Assembly: GCA_016187935.1 (NCBI GenBank)
Contig: JACPIU010000011.1
Location: 1 to 64,000 of the forward strand
DNA length: 64,000 nt
Direction of reading: 5' to 3'
Source of the DNA: Bdellovibrio sp.
Lineage (GTDB): Bacteria > Bdellovibrionota > Bacteriovoracia > Bacteriovoracales > Bacteriovoracaceae
This document shows, in pieces, positions 8,269 to 16,954 of the stretch. How positions within the stretch are numbered: position 1 is the stretch's first letter; every line of letters begins with the position of its first letter. The notes below the pieces were generated by a model, which was given only the letters and a program-made list of their open reading frames with translations, searched no databases and was not told where the DNA came from. The translations under genes and the position numbers were made by a program.

Positions 8269-8538
8269 TCAAAAAACATAAATCTTTTCCGCACTCAAAT
8301 ATGCTCCAATTCTCAATATCTTAGCATCCTCCTCATTCGGGATCGGATATATAAAAAGTTTATCGTCTGCTCCTAGCTGGATGGCTGAAATCTCCTGTTT
8401 CATTGTCTGATAAACAGTCATTGGCATCTCTGCCTCGAAGACTGAAAACTGACAACGGGTTGCATACGCCTCTAGTACACCCACGAGAGTACGACGTATT
8501 TTATCATCGGAAACATCAAAGCAAATCAATAATCTCAT
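8269..8538 (-). CDS. cas2: CRISPR-associated endoribonuclease-like Cas2
   Basis: 89 aa, standard Cas2 length. It opens RLLICFDVSD, the first ferredoxin-fold strand with the conserved Asp, and continues with the RRTLVGVLEAYATRCQFSVFE pattern of helix 1 and strand 2. Cas2 dimerises and bridges two Cas1 dimers in the spacer-integration complex. The ATG overlaps the cas1 stop (ATGA). It is the last gene of the operon, 148 nt from the array. Confidence 0.96.
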   Translation of the reverse strand: MRLLICFDVSDDKIRRTLVGVLEAYATRCQFSVFEAEMPMTVYQTMKQEISAIQLGADDKLFIYPIPNEEDAKILRIGAYLSAEKIYVF

Positions 8539-9494
8539 GCTACCTTTTTTTCATTTTCTGTGATTAGTATTCCTTCATCAGGGGAATCAATAATCAAGTT
8601 ATAAATACTGCGAGCGAAGTCAAGCATTTGCTCTCGATGCTGATCATTAAAGAATTCAGAGCGAAAAAGTTTATAAAAATGGGTTCGCTTTTCTTTATTA
8701 TCAAATGAACACTCACTTTCAATGGTTTTAAAATCAGATGATTTAATTCCTATTTCTGCTATCGCAAAAAGAACATATTGATCCGCCAGTGTAGAGCGAA
8801 ACGGTTCCATAAGGTCACAAATTAATGATTCCCTTCCGTAGTAATCACGATGGAGAAAACCAAAGGCCGAATCAAATCCAAAGGTTCGTGCAACAATTCC
8901 GGCCTCAACAAACAATAGATTGTACGCCATTGAGAGCAGCGAATTTATAGGATCAGGTGATGGGTGAAATTTGCGACCTTCAAATTTCAACTTTAGATTT
9001 TCAATAATGGGAGCAAGGTTTTGAAAATATATTTTAGAATAGTGTCCCTCAATGCCAAGTAACTCTTCGTATCCTATGCAAGACGCGATTTTTTGCAAAA
9101 TTTCTTGGATATCTGGATATGCATAGCAAGAATGCATTGCCTCGATTTTGCAGGCCACAATTTCTTTTGAAATCCTCATTGTTTTTTCTAACGAGTTTGC
9201 GGCAAAGATTTGCGCTCTTCTAACAAAAATATTCTTATTCTTCGGCCCTTCAAAGCGTCCTTGGTATTTCCCTGCCCAATCAGAAAAAACGACCTCAACA
9301 CCATTTTGGTTTAAGTCAATGATTGCTTGAGATGAAAATGAACAGTGAGCATTGACCACGACAGCATCTAAGTCAAAATAATGAAAGAAAAACTTACTGG
9401 GGGACTCCTTTGTTTTTATATAAAGTTTATTATTTTCACATCCAATGAAATTTCCATAGCCGTCAATGTAAATAATCCTTCCAAGTTGTTTCAT
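8535..9494 (-). CDS. cas1: CRISPR adaptation integrase Cas1
   Basis: 319 aa, usual Cas1 length. The N-terminal beta-domain begins RIIYIDGYGNFIG. The C-terminal helical domain carries the metal-binding site: Glu in LLGIEGHYS, His in FGFLHRDYYG and Asp/Glu in LICDLMEPFR. It catalyses integration of new spacers with Cas2. The ATG overlaps the cas4 stop as TGATG and the 3' end overlaps cas2. It is separate from Cas4, not fused as in many V-B loci. Confidence 0.97.
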   Translation of the reverse strand: MKQLGRIIYIDGYGNFIGCENNKLYIKTKESPSKFFFHYFDLDAVVVNAHCSFSSQAIIDLNQNGVEVVFSDWAGKYQGRFEGPKNKNIFVRRAQIFAANSLEKTMRISKEIVACKIEAMHSCYAYPDIQEILQKIASCIGYEELLGIEGHYSKIYFQNLAPIIENLKLKFEGRKFHPSPDPINSLLSMAYNLLFVEAGIVARTFGFDSAFGFLHRDYYGRESLICDLMEPFRSTLADQYVLFAIAEIGIKSSDFKTIESECSFDNKEKRTHFYKLFRSEFFNDQHREQMLDFARSIYNLIIDSPDEGILITENEKKVA

Positions 9495-10066
9495 CAGTCA
9501 GCTCCACAAGTTTTTTCAAACATGCATCCGCTGCATCTTGAATCAAAAACTTGGTCAAATTTTGATAACGCGAAATCTTTGCACTTATCCTTAATTTCAT
9601 TATAGAGTGTCTCAATCTTATTTTTCGCATTATTATCCCAAGCGACAGTCCTGGTCCTTCGGCTCTTTTGGTAATAAATAAGACATGCCTCGATCTTGGG
9701 TTCTGGAAATGTTTCTTCAAAACAATATGCCTCTAGCTGGCACTGTAGATCATGCTGCTCGTTGCTTCTAAGACGCCCCCTTTTCTCTTCGATGATACGA
9801 ACTGTGTCTCCGCAATAAATTACGCGATCAATCTTGCCTGTCGCTTGAATTTTTTCGGATTTAACATAGATACTGCGTTTTTCGGGCAGGCCTTCTCTGT
9901 TGTATGAAACTTTTTTATCATCTAAACGCTGATGAGTTGACCGACCATCGACGATGAAATAGTTTTCATCTTCGTGCGGTTTAAATTCAATGAGACGATA
10001 TGCGAATGACCTCTGGCAGTAAACGTACTCACTTAGAAGGCTTATTCCGAAGTAGTTTTTTTCCAT
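9494..10066 (-). CDS. cas4: CRISPR-associated RecB-like nuclease Cas4
   Basis: 190 aa from the ATG at 10066, which overlaps the cas12 stop as TAATG; an upstream in-frame TTG (10078) is less likely. An N-terminal Cys in EYVYCQRSF and the C-terminal CSGCMFEKTC supply the four iron-sulfur ligands. GKIDRVIY and the EEKRGR segment form the RecB nuclease core. Cas4 trims prespacers and selects those next to a PAM before Cas1-Cas2 integration. Its presence shows the adaptation module is complete. Confidence 0.95.
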   Translation of the reverse strand: MEKNYFGISLLSEYVYCQRSFAYRLIEFKPHEDENYFIVDGRSTHQRLDDKKVSYNREGLPEKRSIYVKSEKIQATGKIDRVIYCGDTVRIIEEKRGRLRSNEQHDLQCQLEAYCFEETFPEPKIEACLIYYQKSRRTRTVAWDNNAKNKIETLYNEIKDKCKDFALSKFDQVFDSRCSGCMFEKTCGAD

Positions 10067-12762
10067 TATGCGGCCCAACTTTTCTCTTTAGTAAATTTTT
10101 GCCAATATTCCTTCTTGTTGGGCATTTCTTTTTGCATGTCTTTGATGACCCAATGCTTATAGGCAAGCCATTTTATTAAAATGTTTTCTGATGCCTGCAA
10201 ATCTGCATTGTCCCTATGTCCACATCCCGTACAAAAAAATTGCTCACCATTTCTACTTTTACGATCAATAAGACCGCACTTTCTACAAATTTGTGATGTG
10301 TAAGCAGGATGGATTTCGAAGATATGAAACGGAAGTTCGTAGAAATTTCTGTTATCTCGAATTGTTTTTATCATCTTATACATTTGGGTTAGCTCAACAT
10401 AGGCGTTCGTGCCCTGGCGCTTTAGTTTGCTATCAATAAATTCAAAAACAAGAGAACAATAACGTTTATCTTTCCTTGCAGGAATGGAGTATTTAAGTGC
10501 CAAAGCTACAAGGTCAGCCATTGCATTATCAACAAATGATTTTACAGTGCCTGAAATTTTTTGATCAATTCTTCTAATCTTGATTGGGTTAGGGGCTTCG
10601 GAACGGGCCTGTGCTTGGTCTTTTTTTAATTCATCAATTTTACTTTTAAAACCTGCCCCGAGAGGAATTCGCTCTAATAATTTCATATCATCTAGGTCGT
10701 AGACAGCAGCGCACAAGAGGGTGTTTTCTCCTCTATCTAAACCAATGAGATACCTCGTTTGTTTAACAAGATAATCTGCTCTGCCTTCTTGTGTTTTTAT
10801 TTTTTCTGGATACTGAAGTAGCTTGTTCGCAAACCGACGCTTCACCATAGCAAATGAACCCCTAATCTCTGGGCAAGCATTGACTTTATATCTAATAAAG
10901 AAATTTGGAGTCCCTAGTTTCGTAGTCATTAGATCATTGCGATCCAAGACTTTTTTTGTAATTCCTATTGAGTGATTAAAAAAAAATTTGCGCCCAATTC
11001 TTTTTGAGAAGTGAACAGGCAGATTGATTATTGGCGCACGTAAATCTCTTGTTGCTTGTACTACTTCTCCATCATCTTTAAACTCATAGTATTGAATGGA
11101 ATTTTCAGTCATTTTATTATCATCGTTTCCACTCTGGATCACCAGATTGAACTTATAGTTTCCCAGTCCATCAGCAGCAATTTGTGGAAAAATATCCGCT
11201 TGATCAAAATTTTTGAATTGAAAACTAAACTGCTTATATGGTCTAGTTTTTAAAAGTGACATTTGCAGATCACCACAAATCTTTTTGATTTCTCCATCAA
11301 GCTGAAAAATCCGATAATCATCTTTGTAGTTTCTAGAATTTAATTCCAGCCTTAAATGCTTTTGCATGTGAGAAGCAAGTTGCCTCATTCGTGTTGCATT
11401 TAGATTGCTGAAACTCACGATATTTTGTATCTTCGCAGCTAAATATTTAGATTCTTTTTCGAGAGAAGATTCAAGAGCATCTAGCGTATTCTCAAAAATA
11501 ATGGGTCTAAGTATTCTCTTCTTATGAGAGATGATCTGATTGGAATTTTCTTCATTTTTTAATTCCAAAAACTGCTCTTTTAACATTTCTAAGGTAATGG
11601 CCTTGGGATCTTGTCGTAATATTTTCTCTGTTGCTCTTGTTTCATCGAATTTCTTTTTCCTAAGCTCGTTTAGGAGGTGCTGATATTGTAGAATTGCATC
11701 TTGAAGGACATTATCTTTCGATTTGTCTCGGTAATATGTCGAAGGACGAAATGTTGGCGGAGAAGGGTATTTTTTGATCTCTTTTAATGTCTTTATGGGA
11801 CCCGATCTAAAATCTTTCCATTTTTTCTCTAGTTCATCTCGATCTAGTTTGTTTGGTAATTCTTTTTGTGCCAAGAACTTTCTAAAGTCTTTGACCCTTT
11901 TAAAATTCTGTCCCGTCTCTTTAGAAAGCTCCTTAAGTGCATGATCTGTACACCCACCGAGGTAACCACCAAGATATACATTTAGTTGGCGTATAAAAAT
12001 ATTGTGCTCTTTTACTCCCTCATATCCTTTAAGTTGCTTGATTTTTCCTACTGAATCTATTTCAAAATTTTTTAATTTCGGAAGTCTAGCAAGAGCTTTC
12101 TCGATTAGTAGTCGTTTTGCTTTCTTCTCGTCCCATTTTTTCAGTTCTGCTTTGATTACTGAATTAAATATTTCCAAACTAACAGTTCCATCTTCATCTG
12201 TGTCAGATACCCAAGTATCGAAAATATTCTTTTTTTGATCTCCTCCAGCCATTTTCATCAGGGCCAGGTAGCTGCTAATTTTTGGTTCTAAGTCGTAGGC
12301 AATCCACCATGGAGCTTTACTTTGATTAATGTGCGCATATTGACCTTTCGATTTAGCGATCACACTTTTAGCAATCTGGTGAATATAGGCTTTCAATCTG
12401 TATTGTTGTGTACTTTTTTCTGTACCAACTCCTGTGTTTTTTAAAAATTTTCCAAACGTCACAGCGTCTAGCTCATTCCATAGACCAACGGATCGACTAA
12501 GTTCATTCCAAGTGAGGAAGCGAATATCATTCAAGTCCTCAAAAAATTTACAAATTGCATTATGCTCTTGATCAGTTACTCCTTCTTTTTCTTTCTCTGC
12601 CGATTGCTTTTCGACGAGAAAAGAAAAAGATTTTGCATCCCCATGGGCCTCGTCATTACTTTCCCCCGCTATCGGATTCCTTCTCGTATCGTTATATAGT
12701 AATTTGTCTCCTGTTGCCTCCATCATGTAGGAGAGCAGGCTTCGATCTTTTTTAACTGACAT
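10066..12762 (-). CDS. cas12: Cas12 family RNA-guided nuclease, subtype unresolved
   Basis: 898 aa single-protein type V effector. RuvC-I is IGLDRGEN (Asp about 676), RuvC-II is LVFEF (Glu about 774) and RuvC-III is ADLQASENI (Asp about 854). Between II and III is a compact zinc ribbon, Cys about 826, 829, 844 and 847. All catalytic residues are present. The N-terminal 650 residues are helical and charged, with no HNH domain. By memory the RuvC motifs most resemble Cas12e (GVDRGEN, FGRQG then QYTKM, HADEQAALNI; here KRQG then MYKM). However, the large insertion in the Cas12e ribbon is missing, the protein is about 80 aa shorter, and the N-terminal half is unlike it. A compact V-E relative, V-L or a new subtype are all possible. 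AAGGAG precedes the ATG; it is first in the operon. Confidence 0.93.
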   Translation of the reverse strand: MSVKKDRSLLSYMMEATGDKLLYNDTRRNPIAGESNDEAHGDAKSFSFLVEKQSAEKEKEGVTDQEHNAICKFFEDLNDIRFLTWNELSRSVGLWNELDAVTFGKFLKNTGVGTEKSTQQYRLKAYIHQIAKSVIAKSKGQYAHINQSKAPWWIAYDLEPKISSYLALMKMAGGDQKKNIFDTWVSDTDEDGTVSLEIFNSVIKAELKKWDEKKAKRLLIEKALARLPKLKNFEIDSVGKIKQLKGYEGVKEHNIFIRQLNVYLGGYLGGCTDHALKELSKETGQNFKRVKDFRKFLAQKELPNKLDRDELEKKWKDFRSGPIKTLKEIKKYPSPPTFRPSTYYRDKSKDNVLQDAILQYQHLLNELRKKKFDETRATEKILRQDPKAITLEMLKEQFLELKNEENSNQIISHKKRILRPIIFENTLDALESSLEKESKYLAAKIQNIVSFSNLNATRMRQLASHMQKHLRLELNSRNYKDDYRIFQLDGEIKKICGDLQMSLLKTRPYKQFSFQFKNFDQADIFPQIAADGLGNYKFNLVIQSGNDDNKMTENSIQYYEFKDDGEVVQATRDLRAPIINLPVHFSKRIGRKFFFNHSIGITKKVLDRNDLMTTKLGTPNFFIRYKVNACPEIRGSFAMVKRRFANKLLQYPEKIKTQEGRADYLVKQTRYLIGLDRGENTLLCAAVYDLDDMKLLERIPLGAGFKSKIDELKKDQAQARSEAPNPIKIRRIDQKISGTVKSFVDNAMADLVALALKYSIPARKDKRYCSLVFEFIDSKLKRQGTNAYVELTQMYKMIKTIRDNRNFYELPFHIFEIHPAYTSQICRKCGLIDRKSRNGEQFFCTGCGHRDNADLQASENILIKWLAYKHWVIKDMQKEMPNKKEYWQKFTKEKSWAA

Positions 12763-12782
12763 GGCTTCTCCTTATTATTAAA

Positions 12783-12805
12783 GAGGGGGCATTAACCGCC
12801 CCCTC
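12783..12805 (-). terminator. Strong hairpin in the cas12 leader
   Basis: A perfect 8-bp GC stem (GAGGGGGC / GCCCCCTC) with a 7-nt loop, followed on the minus strand by TTTAATAAT and then the cas12 ribosome site. It can end a short upstream RNA or act as an attenuator for the cas operon. Confidence 0.6.
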
Positions 12806-12890
12806 AAATAATTGGAATGTGTGGAAGTTTTTATCCCTTTTTGAGGGGGTATACCGAGGAACTTCCTAAAGAGAAATGCGGAATACCGCT
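12783..12890 (-). ncRNA. Candidate tracrRNA upstream of cas12
   Basis: Two patches on this strand are complementary to the crRNA repeat. 12869-12884 shares AAGAGA and GGAAT at the same spacing as the repeat (11 of 16 positions), and 12814-12821 matches its GGAATGTG exactly. The terminator-like hairpin at 12783-12805 follows. The patches are short and in non-collinear order, so this is a weak candidate. Confidence 0.25.
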
Positions 12891-13085
12891 TTTAGAACAA
12901 ACCTGGCATCCACTATTCGTCGATTTCCAGTTGAACTTTAGTCCATTCGTAATTACTTTTTGCCCGAGTTTTTTAAGGATTTCTCTAACGATGAAATCAA
13001 CTATTATGCCATGCGGGGTGTTTGTTCTACCTACGGTGTGTGTTTCAGTCGGATTAATTGAAGATGCCGCATACAATTGCCCCAT
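12831..13085 (-). CDS. Hypothetical 84-aa protein upstream of cas12 (doubtful)
   Basis: An open frame in the same direction as the cas operon, with a plausible helix-strand composition and a CQVC pair near the C-terminus. There is no clear ribosome site before the ATG at 13085, and I do not recognise the protein. It overlaps the candidate tracrRNA region. It may be a gene remnant or chance. Confidence 0.25.
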   Translation of the reverse strand: MGQLYAASSINPTETHTVGRTNTPHGIIVDFIVREILKKLGQKVITNGLKFNWKSTNSGCQVCSKSGIPHFSLGSSSVYPLKKG

Positions 13086-13150
13086 GAGATCGAAGTAGTA
13101 CGATCTCCATGAGGTAACTTTTCAATTGAAGATAAGAATTGGTTCATTCG

Positions 13151-13324
13151 ATGACGAGATTTCGTCACGCTGAAACCGTGCAATTTAGAACCCTTCGGGC
13201 CATTACCAAAAAAAGCGACGGAACTTCGTCATTTTCTGAAAACCCGACCTAACGCGGTGATATTAAAAAAGAATTTCCTGGCAAAGGCTTTCAAAACGTC
13301 CAAATCATGACGTGTTTTCGTCAC
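13151..13324. repeat. Three palindromes, right flank of CRISPR locus
   Basis: Copies at 13151-13168, 13215-13232 and 13307-13324, all of the form (A/G)(T/C)GACGN-N4-TCGTCA(C/T) with 7-nt arms and a 4-nt centre. They match the left-flank set at 6762-6940. They lie between the CRISPR locus and the sigma-54 promoter at 13399, so they could serve either unit. Confidence 0.7.
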
Positions 13325-13398
13325 AATTTGAATTATCAAAACTGCCATGATACGTAGCGCAAGCAATAATTTCTGAGGGATAGATAATTTTTCATATT

Positions 13399-13414
13399 TG
13401 GCACACCGATTGCT
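13399..13414 (+). promoter_or_regulatory. Sigma-54 promoter
   Basis: TGGCACA-CCGA-TTGCT, with GG at 13400-13401 and GC at 13412-13413, is a near-consensus -24/-12 element. Transcription should start near 13425, 25 nt before the response-regulator ATG. As that regulator is itself a sigma-54 activator, the operon is probably self-activating. Confidence 0.8.
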
Positions 13415-13448
13415 TAAGGCCTGGTCAAACTTAACAGGGGAATTATTT

Positions 13449-14924
13449 ATGAGTAACAATGCACGGCAGAGAATCTTGGTTGTAGATGATCACGAATCGG
13501 TCTTGGAGGCCTTCAGACAAAATTTACAAGATGAAGATTATTGTGTGGATTATTTCATTTCAGGACTTAAGGCCTATCGGCATTTTTCCATGAGTCCATC
13601 TGAGTACGTCATGGCCTTTGTTGACTACAACCTCCTGCCTTCCGATGAGGAGTTCGCCGACGGGAGTACGCTGATCCGCAGGTTGAAAAAACTCAATGAA
13701 GATTTGATCGTGATCCTCATCTCCGGCGACACTTCAGAAGAGGCGTATCAAAAATGGCTTGATGCCGATGTGGACAAGGTACTCTATAAACCCGTCAGTA
13801 AGCAAAAAATTATTGCAAGCATCAGAGCGGCATTCGCCAAGTATGATAATGGAAGTGGCCCGCAAAAAATTTCTTCGGGCGACACGGATTATGCCAAACA
13901 AATCGGTATGGTCGGTGCCTCTGACGATTTTCAAAATACAGCAAGAAATACCCTAAAATACGCGGAAGTCGATTCTGACGTTTTGATTTTAGGCGAGACT
14001 GGTACAGGCAAAGAGCTTATCGCTAAGGCCATTCATAAGAATTCCAAGAGGGCCAAGCATGGAAAATTTGTGGCCATCAATTGCGCATCTTTTAAGGGGG
14101 ATGCCCATTTAATGGAATCAGAACTTTTTGGCCATGAGAAGGGGGCGTTCACGGGGGCCGTAGCAACGAAGATCGGAGTTTTTGAAGTGGCACATGGTGG
14201 CACAGTTTTCCTCGATGAAATTCATCATTTAGGCCATGACGGCCAGGCGAAACTTTTACGTGCCTTGCAAGAGCGAAAAATTAAGCGGGTTGGTGCTACC
14301 AAAGAATTTGCGGTTGATTTTCGTTTAATTTGCGCCGGAAAGCCCAAGCTAAAAGAAATGTGCAAAGGTGCCGACGCCGAATTTCTGCCGGACTTATTTT
14401 ACCGAATCTCTAATGTGGATATAGTGATCACTCCACTTCGAGAAAGGCCTGAGGATATTGTGCCGCTCTTAATGCACTTTAAGAATAAGGTTGAAGAAGA
14501 GTTAAGTGTGAAAAAAGAATTTTCCAAATCGGCGATGCTCGCCTTGAAAACCTACAATTGGCCTGGCAATATCCGCGAACTTGAGAATATGATTCATGGG
14601 CTGTATGTGACAGTGGAGGATAAGATAATTAAGCGAATTCACCTCTCCGATGATGTCTTGCAGGCCAAATCAATGAATGAGGCCATTGCGGAGTTAAACC
14701 TTGAGGCCCTGGAAACATTGCAGAACATGCAGATCAAGAAGGTGATTCTCGCCTCGCTTAAGAAAAATGAGCATAATATAAAACAGGTCGCAGTCGAGTT
14801 AAAGGTAAAAAGAACCACTTTGAATTCAAGAATGAAGTCGCTGGGAATTTTCGATTCTGGCCCTGCTGAACGGGATGGGATGCTGAAGGCAATAATTGAT
14901 AATTTTAGAAGCTTTAGAATGTAA
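13449..14924 (+). CDS. NtrC-family sigma-54 response regulator
   Basis: 491 aa from the ATG at 13449, preceded by AGGGG; a longer frame from 13398 would overlap the promoter. It has a receiver domain (residues 1-130) with acidic pair VVDD, phosphoacceptor Asp59 in FVDYN, Ser in LISGD and Lys in YKPVS. The AAA+ domain has Walker A GETGTGKE, the sigma-54 contact loop GAFTGA and Walker B GTVFLDE. A Fis-type helix-turn-helix ([18 protein letters not shown]) is at the C-terminus. When phosphorylated it should drive open-complex formation at sigma-54 promoters. The hybrid kinase at the operon end is the likely partner. Confidence 0.95.
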   Translation: MSNNARQRILVVDDHESVLEAFRQNLQDEDYCVDYFISGLKAYRHFSMSPSEYVMAFVDYNLLPSDEEFADGSTLIRRLKKLNEDLIVILISGDTSEEAYQKWLDADVDKVLYKPVSKQKIIASIRAAFAKYDNGSGPQKISSGDTDYAKQIGMVGASDDFQNTARNTLKYAEVDSDVLILGETGTGKELIAKAIHKNSKRAKHGKFVAINCASFKGDAHLMESELFGHEKGAFTGAVATKIGVFEVAHGGTVFLDEIHHLGHDGQAKLLRALQERKIKRVGATKEFAVDFRLICAGKPKLKEMCKGADAEFLPDLFYRISNVDIVITPLRERPEDIVPLLMHFKNKVEEELSVKKEFSKSAMLALKTYNWPGNIRELENMIHGLYVTVEDKIIKRIHLSDDVLQAKSMNEAIAELNLEALETLQNMQIKKVILASLKKNEHNIKQVAVELKVKRTTLNSRMKSLGIFDSGPAERDGMLKAIIDNFRSFRM

Positions 14925-14936
14925 AGGATGGAACAG

Positions 14937-15419
14937 ATGAAAAAACAAATTTTGACTCTCTCGATTATCTCGTCGGTTCTCAATCTTAATGCTGCTTTGG
15001 CAGGTGAGCAGGGGATACAAAAGCAGAGTGGTGCCATCAAGGTGCAGGCAGATTTTTCTTGGGGAGCTGGTGACGGGGAAAGGTTATGGTTTCCTGAACT
15101 GGAAAACTATGAACTTCAAGATCGCATTATTCATGTGGTGAAAGCGTTGATTGATGCAAGTCAACTCCATGCTGATGGCATGGTTTTGGAGAAGGCCTTG
15201 AACAGACTTAAAATGCAGGTTTTGGTGTTGGATAGTCTGTACCCGGAGCATGCCGCGAGTGTGAAGCGGAAAATTGTGGATGAGTTATTGCGGGCGGGTG
15301 TCATCGTAAAAGATGATAACTCGTTTACGCTAAGCGATTCGATTGTGCACGAGCTAGAGGAGCGCGGAATTGTCACTGATATTTATGCCAAGAGAGGTGG
15401 AATTTGTATAGAAGTTTAA
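14937..15419 (+). CDS. Small secreted protein, possible modified-peptide precursor
   Basis: 160 aa from the ATG at 14937; AAGGA is well placed for it, whereas an ATG at 14928 is too close. The signal peptide ends near NAALAG. The mature part is mostly helical with an LHADG turn, a DELLRAGV segment and C-terminus AKRGGICIEV with the only mature Cys. I do not recognise the family. With a YcaO gene two genes on, the GG followed by a Cys-containing tail invites the idea of a peptide precursor, but a plain periplasmic protein is equally possible. It is 12 nt after the regulator gene and overlaps the next gene by 16 nt. Confidence 0.6.
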   Translation: MKKQILTLSIISSVLNLNAALAGEQGIQKQSGAIKVQADFSWGAGDGERLWFPELENYELQDRIIHVVKALIDASQLHADGMVLEKALNRLKMQVLVLDSLYPEHAASVKRKIVDELLRAGVIVKDDNSFTLSDSIVHELEERGIVTDIYAKRGGICIEV

Positions 15420-16954
15420 AAACGACATTCCTCGCTATGAGTTTTTCCATTTCGTGCGTAAGTAATTTCGGACCAAAGGATAATCATACTATGAAACTTA
15501 GAGTGGCATTTCCTTATGATAAATCGGTTAATCAGTACGAACCGACTCGGATTCATTTTTCTCCAGAATATATTTTTCTTGAGAATGTCTTTAGTCCGTT
15601 GATTGAACTATCTACGGCCAATGGACAGCCAGTTGGAGGAGTGGCAGAAAAGTTTCAGTGGGATGAAAAGACAAATGAGTTTTATCTATACATCCGAAGA
15701 AACCTGATGACGATTGATGGCCATCAGATTACCGCTTACGATGCAGAGTTTTCGCTTAAGCGCCTGCTGGTTTTGTCGAGTAATACCCATGGCAATTTTA
15801 AAGATATAATTTGCCCAGACGTTGAAATTAAGTCTATTGAATCGGCGTGTCCAGGTATTGAGGTCAAAAACGATTTTACCCTCGTCCTTAGGCCAGGTAA
15901 GAAGATGCCATTCTTGACCCATCTCTTGACCGCCATTGACTTTGCCGTGATTCCAAAAAAATCGGTAGACCCGAAAACGCTGGCGATTTTGGATTATAAA
16001 AATACCTCAGGGCCATATTATGTGGATTCATCAGATGACAAGGGGAGGATCAATCTACGTGCCAATCCCGGACATTATCATTATACACAGAACCTACCAC
16101 AAGAGATTGAACTGATCCCAAGTAGAGTAAACAAAGAAAAATCTTCTATAGATTTATATAAGGAAGGAAAAGTCGATCATCTCATGACTATTGAAGGTAT
16201 TGGACCAGAAAAAACTCTGCAAATTGCTCAGGAGTTGAGTGATGCCTCATTACACACGACCATGGATATAAAAATGATGGCAATCTTCTTCACAGAACGT
16301 GGGCTAAAGGAATTGTCGGCTGAAGAACGCCTTGCCTATGGTAAAGCGATCAAAGGAATTGTTGGCACTTATTTTCTTTCCCAACCTGGGTATCAAAATC
16401 GGACTCAATTTCTTGCACCTTTTGGTGATGGGCAATTGTCGAAATCGCAACAAGAGGAACTTAATGAAATAATAAAAAAAATCAACCAGCCGAAGAAAAG
16501 CATACAATTTGAGCTGTCCCTCTTTAGATATGTCCCCATTGAAGTCTTAAAAGAGCAATTGGAAATGTTATTACCGGGGATTCATGTATATCAGGAAAAT
16601 AAAATCCCCGCGTTTGCAGGATACAAGTCCCTTAAAGAAATTCCTCATGCATTTGTCGCCAATGTGGATATCTCCTTTAATGAAGATATTTCTCTCATCA
16701 CTTATGCAATCAATGCCGGACTCTTTGGGATGAATAAAGCCGAGCAAAAACATTGGATTAAGGATTATATGTCCATCATGGATAAGGAAAAGCGTCTGGA
16801 GAAATTGCAACTGTTGCATTTTGAGTCACTAAAAAATGGTGTCGTGTATCCCCTGGTATCGTCGCCGTATATCGCGATTCTGCGTAAACCATGGGTGAGT
16901 CATCTCCCCCAAATTTTTGCCAATAACCCACTATGGACAATATCAAAAAATTAA
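15404..16954 (+). CDS. Family 5 extracellular solute (oligopeptide)-binding lipoprotein
   Basis: 516 aa starting at TTG (15404), supported by AGAGGTGG 6 nt upstream. A short hydrophobic start with SISC suggests a lipoprotein. The family 5 (OppA/DppA) pattern is clear: an N-terminal FSPEYIFLENVFSPLIE segment, LYIRRNLMTIDGHQITAYDAEFSLKRLL, and a later SGPYYV strand. These proteins bind peptides in the periplasm, usually for an ABC importer. No permease or ATPase gene is nearby, so it may work as a sensor subunit. Its end overlaps the YcaO gene by 22 nt. Some family members bind haem or nickel complexes instead. Confidence 0.85.
   Translation: MYRSLKTTFLAMSFSISCVSNFGPKDNHTMKLRVAFPYDKSVNQYEPTRIHFSPEYIFLENVFSPLIELSTANGQPVGGVAEKFQWDEKTNEFYLYIRRNLMTIDGHQITAYDAEFSLKRLLVLSSNTHGNFKDIICPDVEIKSIESACPGIEVKNDFTLVLRPGKKMPFLTHLLTAIDFAVIPKKSVDPKTLAILDYKNTSGPYYVDSSDDKGRINLRANPGHYHYTQNLPQEIELIPSRVNKEKSSIDLYKEGKVDHLMTIEGIGPEKTLQIAQELSDASLHTTMDIKMMAIFFTERGLKELSAEERLAYGKAIKGIVGTYFLSQPGYQNRTQFLAPFGDGQLSKSQQEELNEIIKKINQPKKSIQFELSLFRYVPIEVLKEQLEMLLPGIHVYQENKIPAFAGYKSLKEIPHAFVANVDISFNEDISLITYAINAGLFGMNKAEQKHWIKDYMSIMDKEKRLEKLQLLHFESLKNGVVYPLVSSPYIAILRKPWVSHLPQIFANNPLWTISKN

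Noticed and set aside
10066-12762. Calling the effector Cas12a
   Set aside because: The repeat lacks the Cas12a TCTAC-loop-GTAGA stem, the protein is 300 or more residues too short, and the RuvC-adjacent zinc ribbon is not a Cas12a feature.
12817-13098. 93-codon frame on the plus strand opposite the cas12 upstream region
   Set aside because: No ribosome site; composition looks like an antisense shadow of the minus-strand frame.
13229-13448. Minus-strand 76-codon frame over the sigma-54 promoter
   Set aside because: Overlaps promoter, palindrome and the regulator start; no ribosome site.
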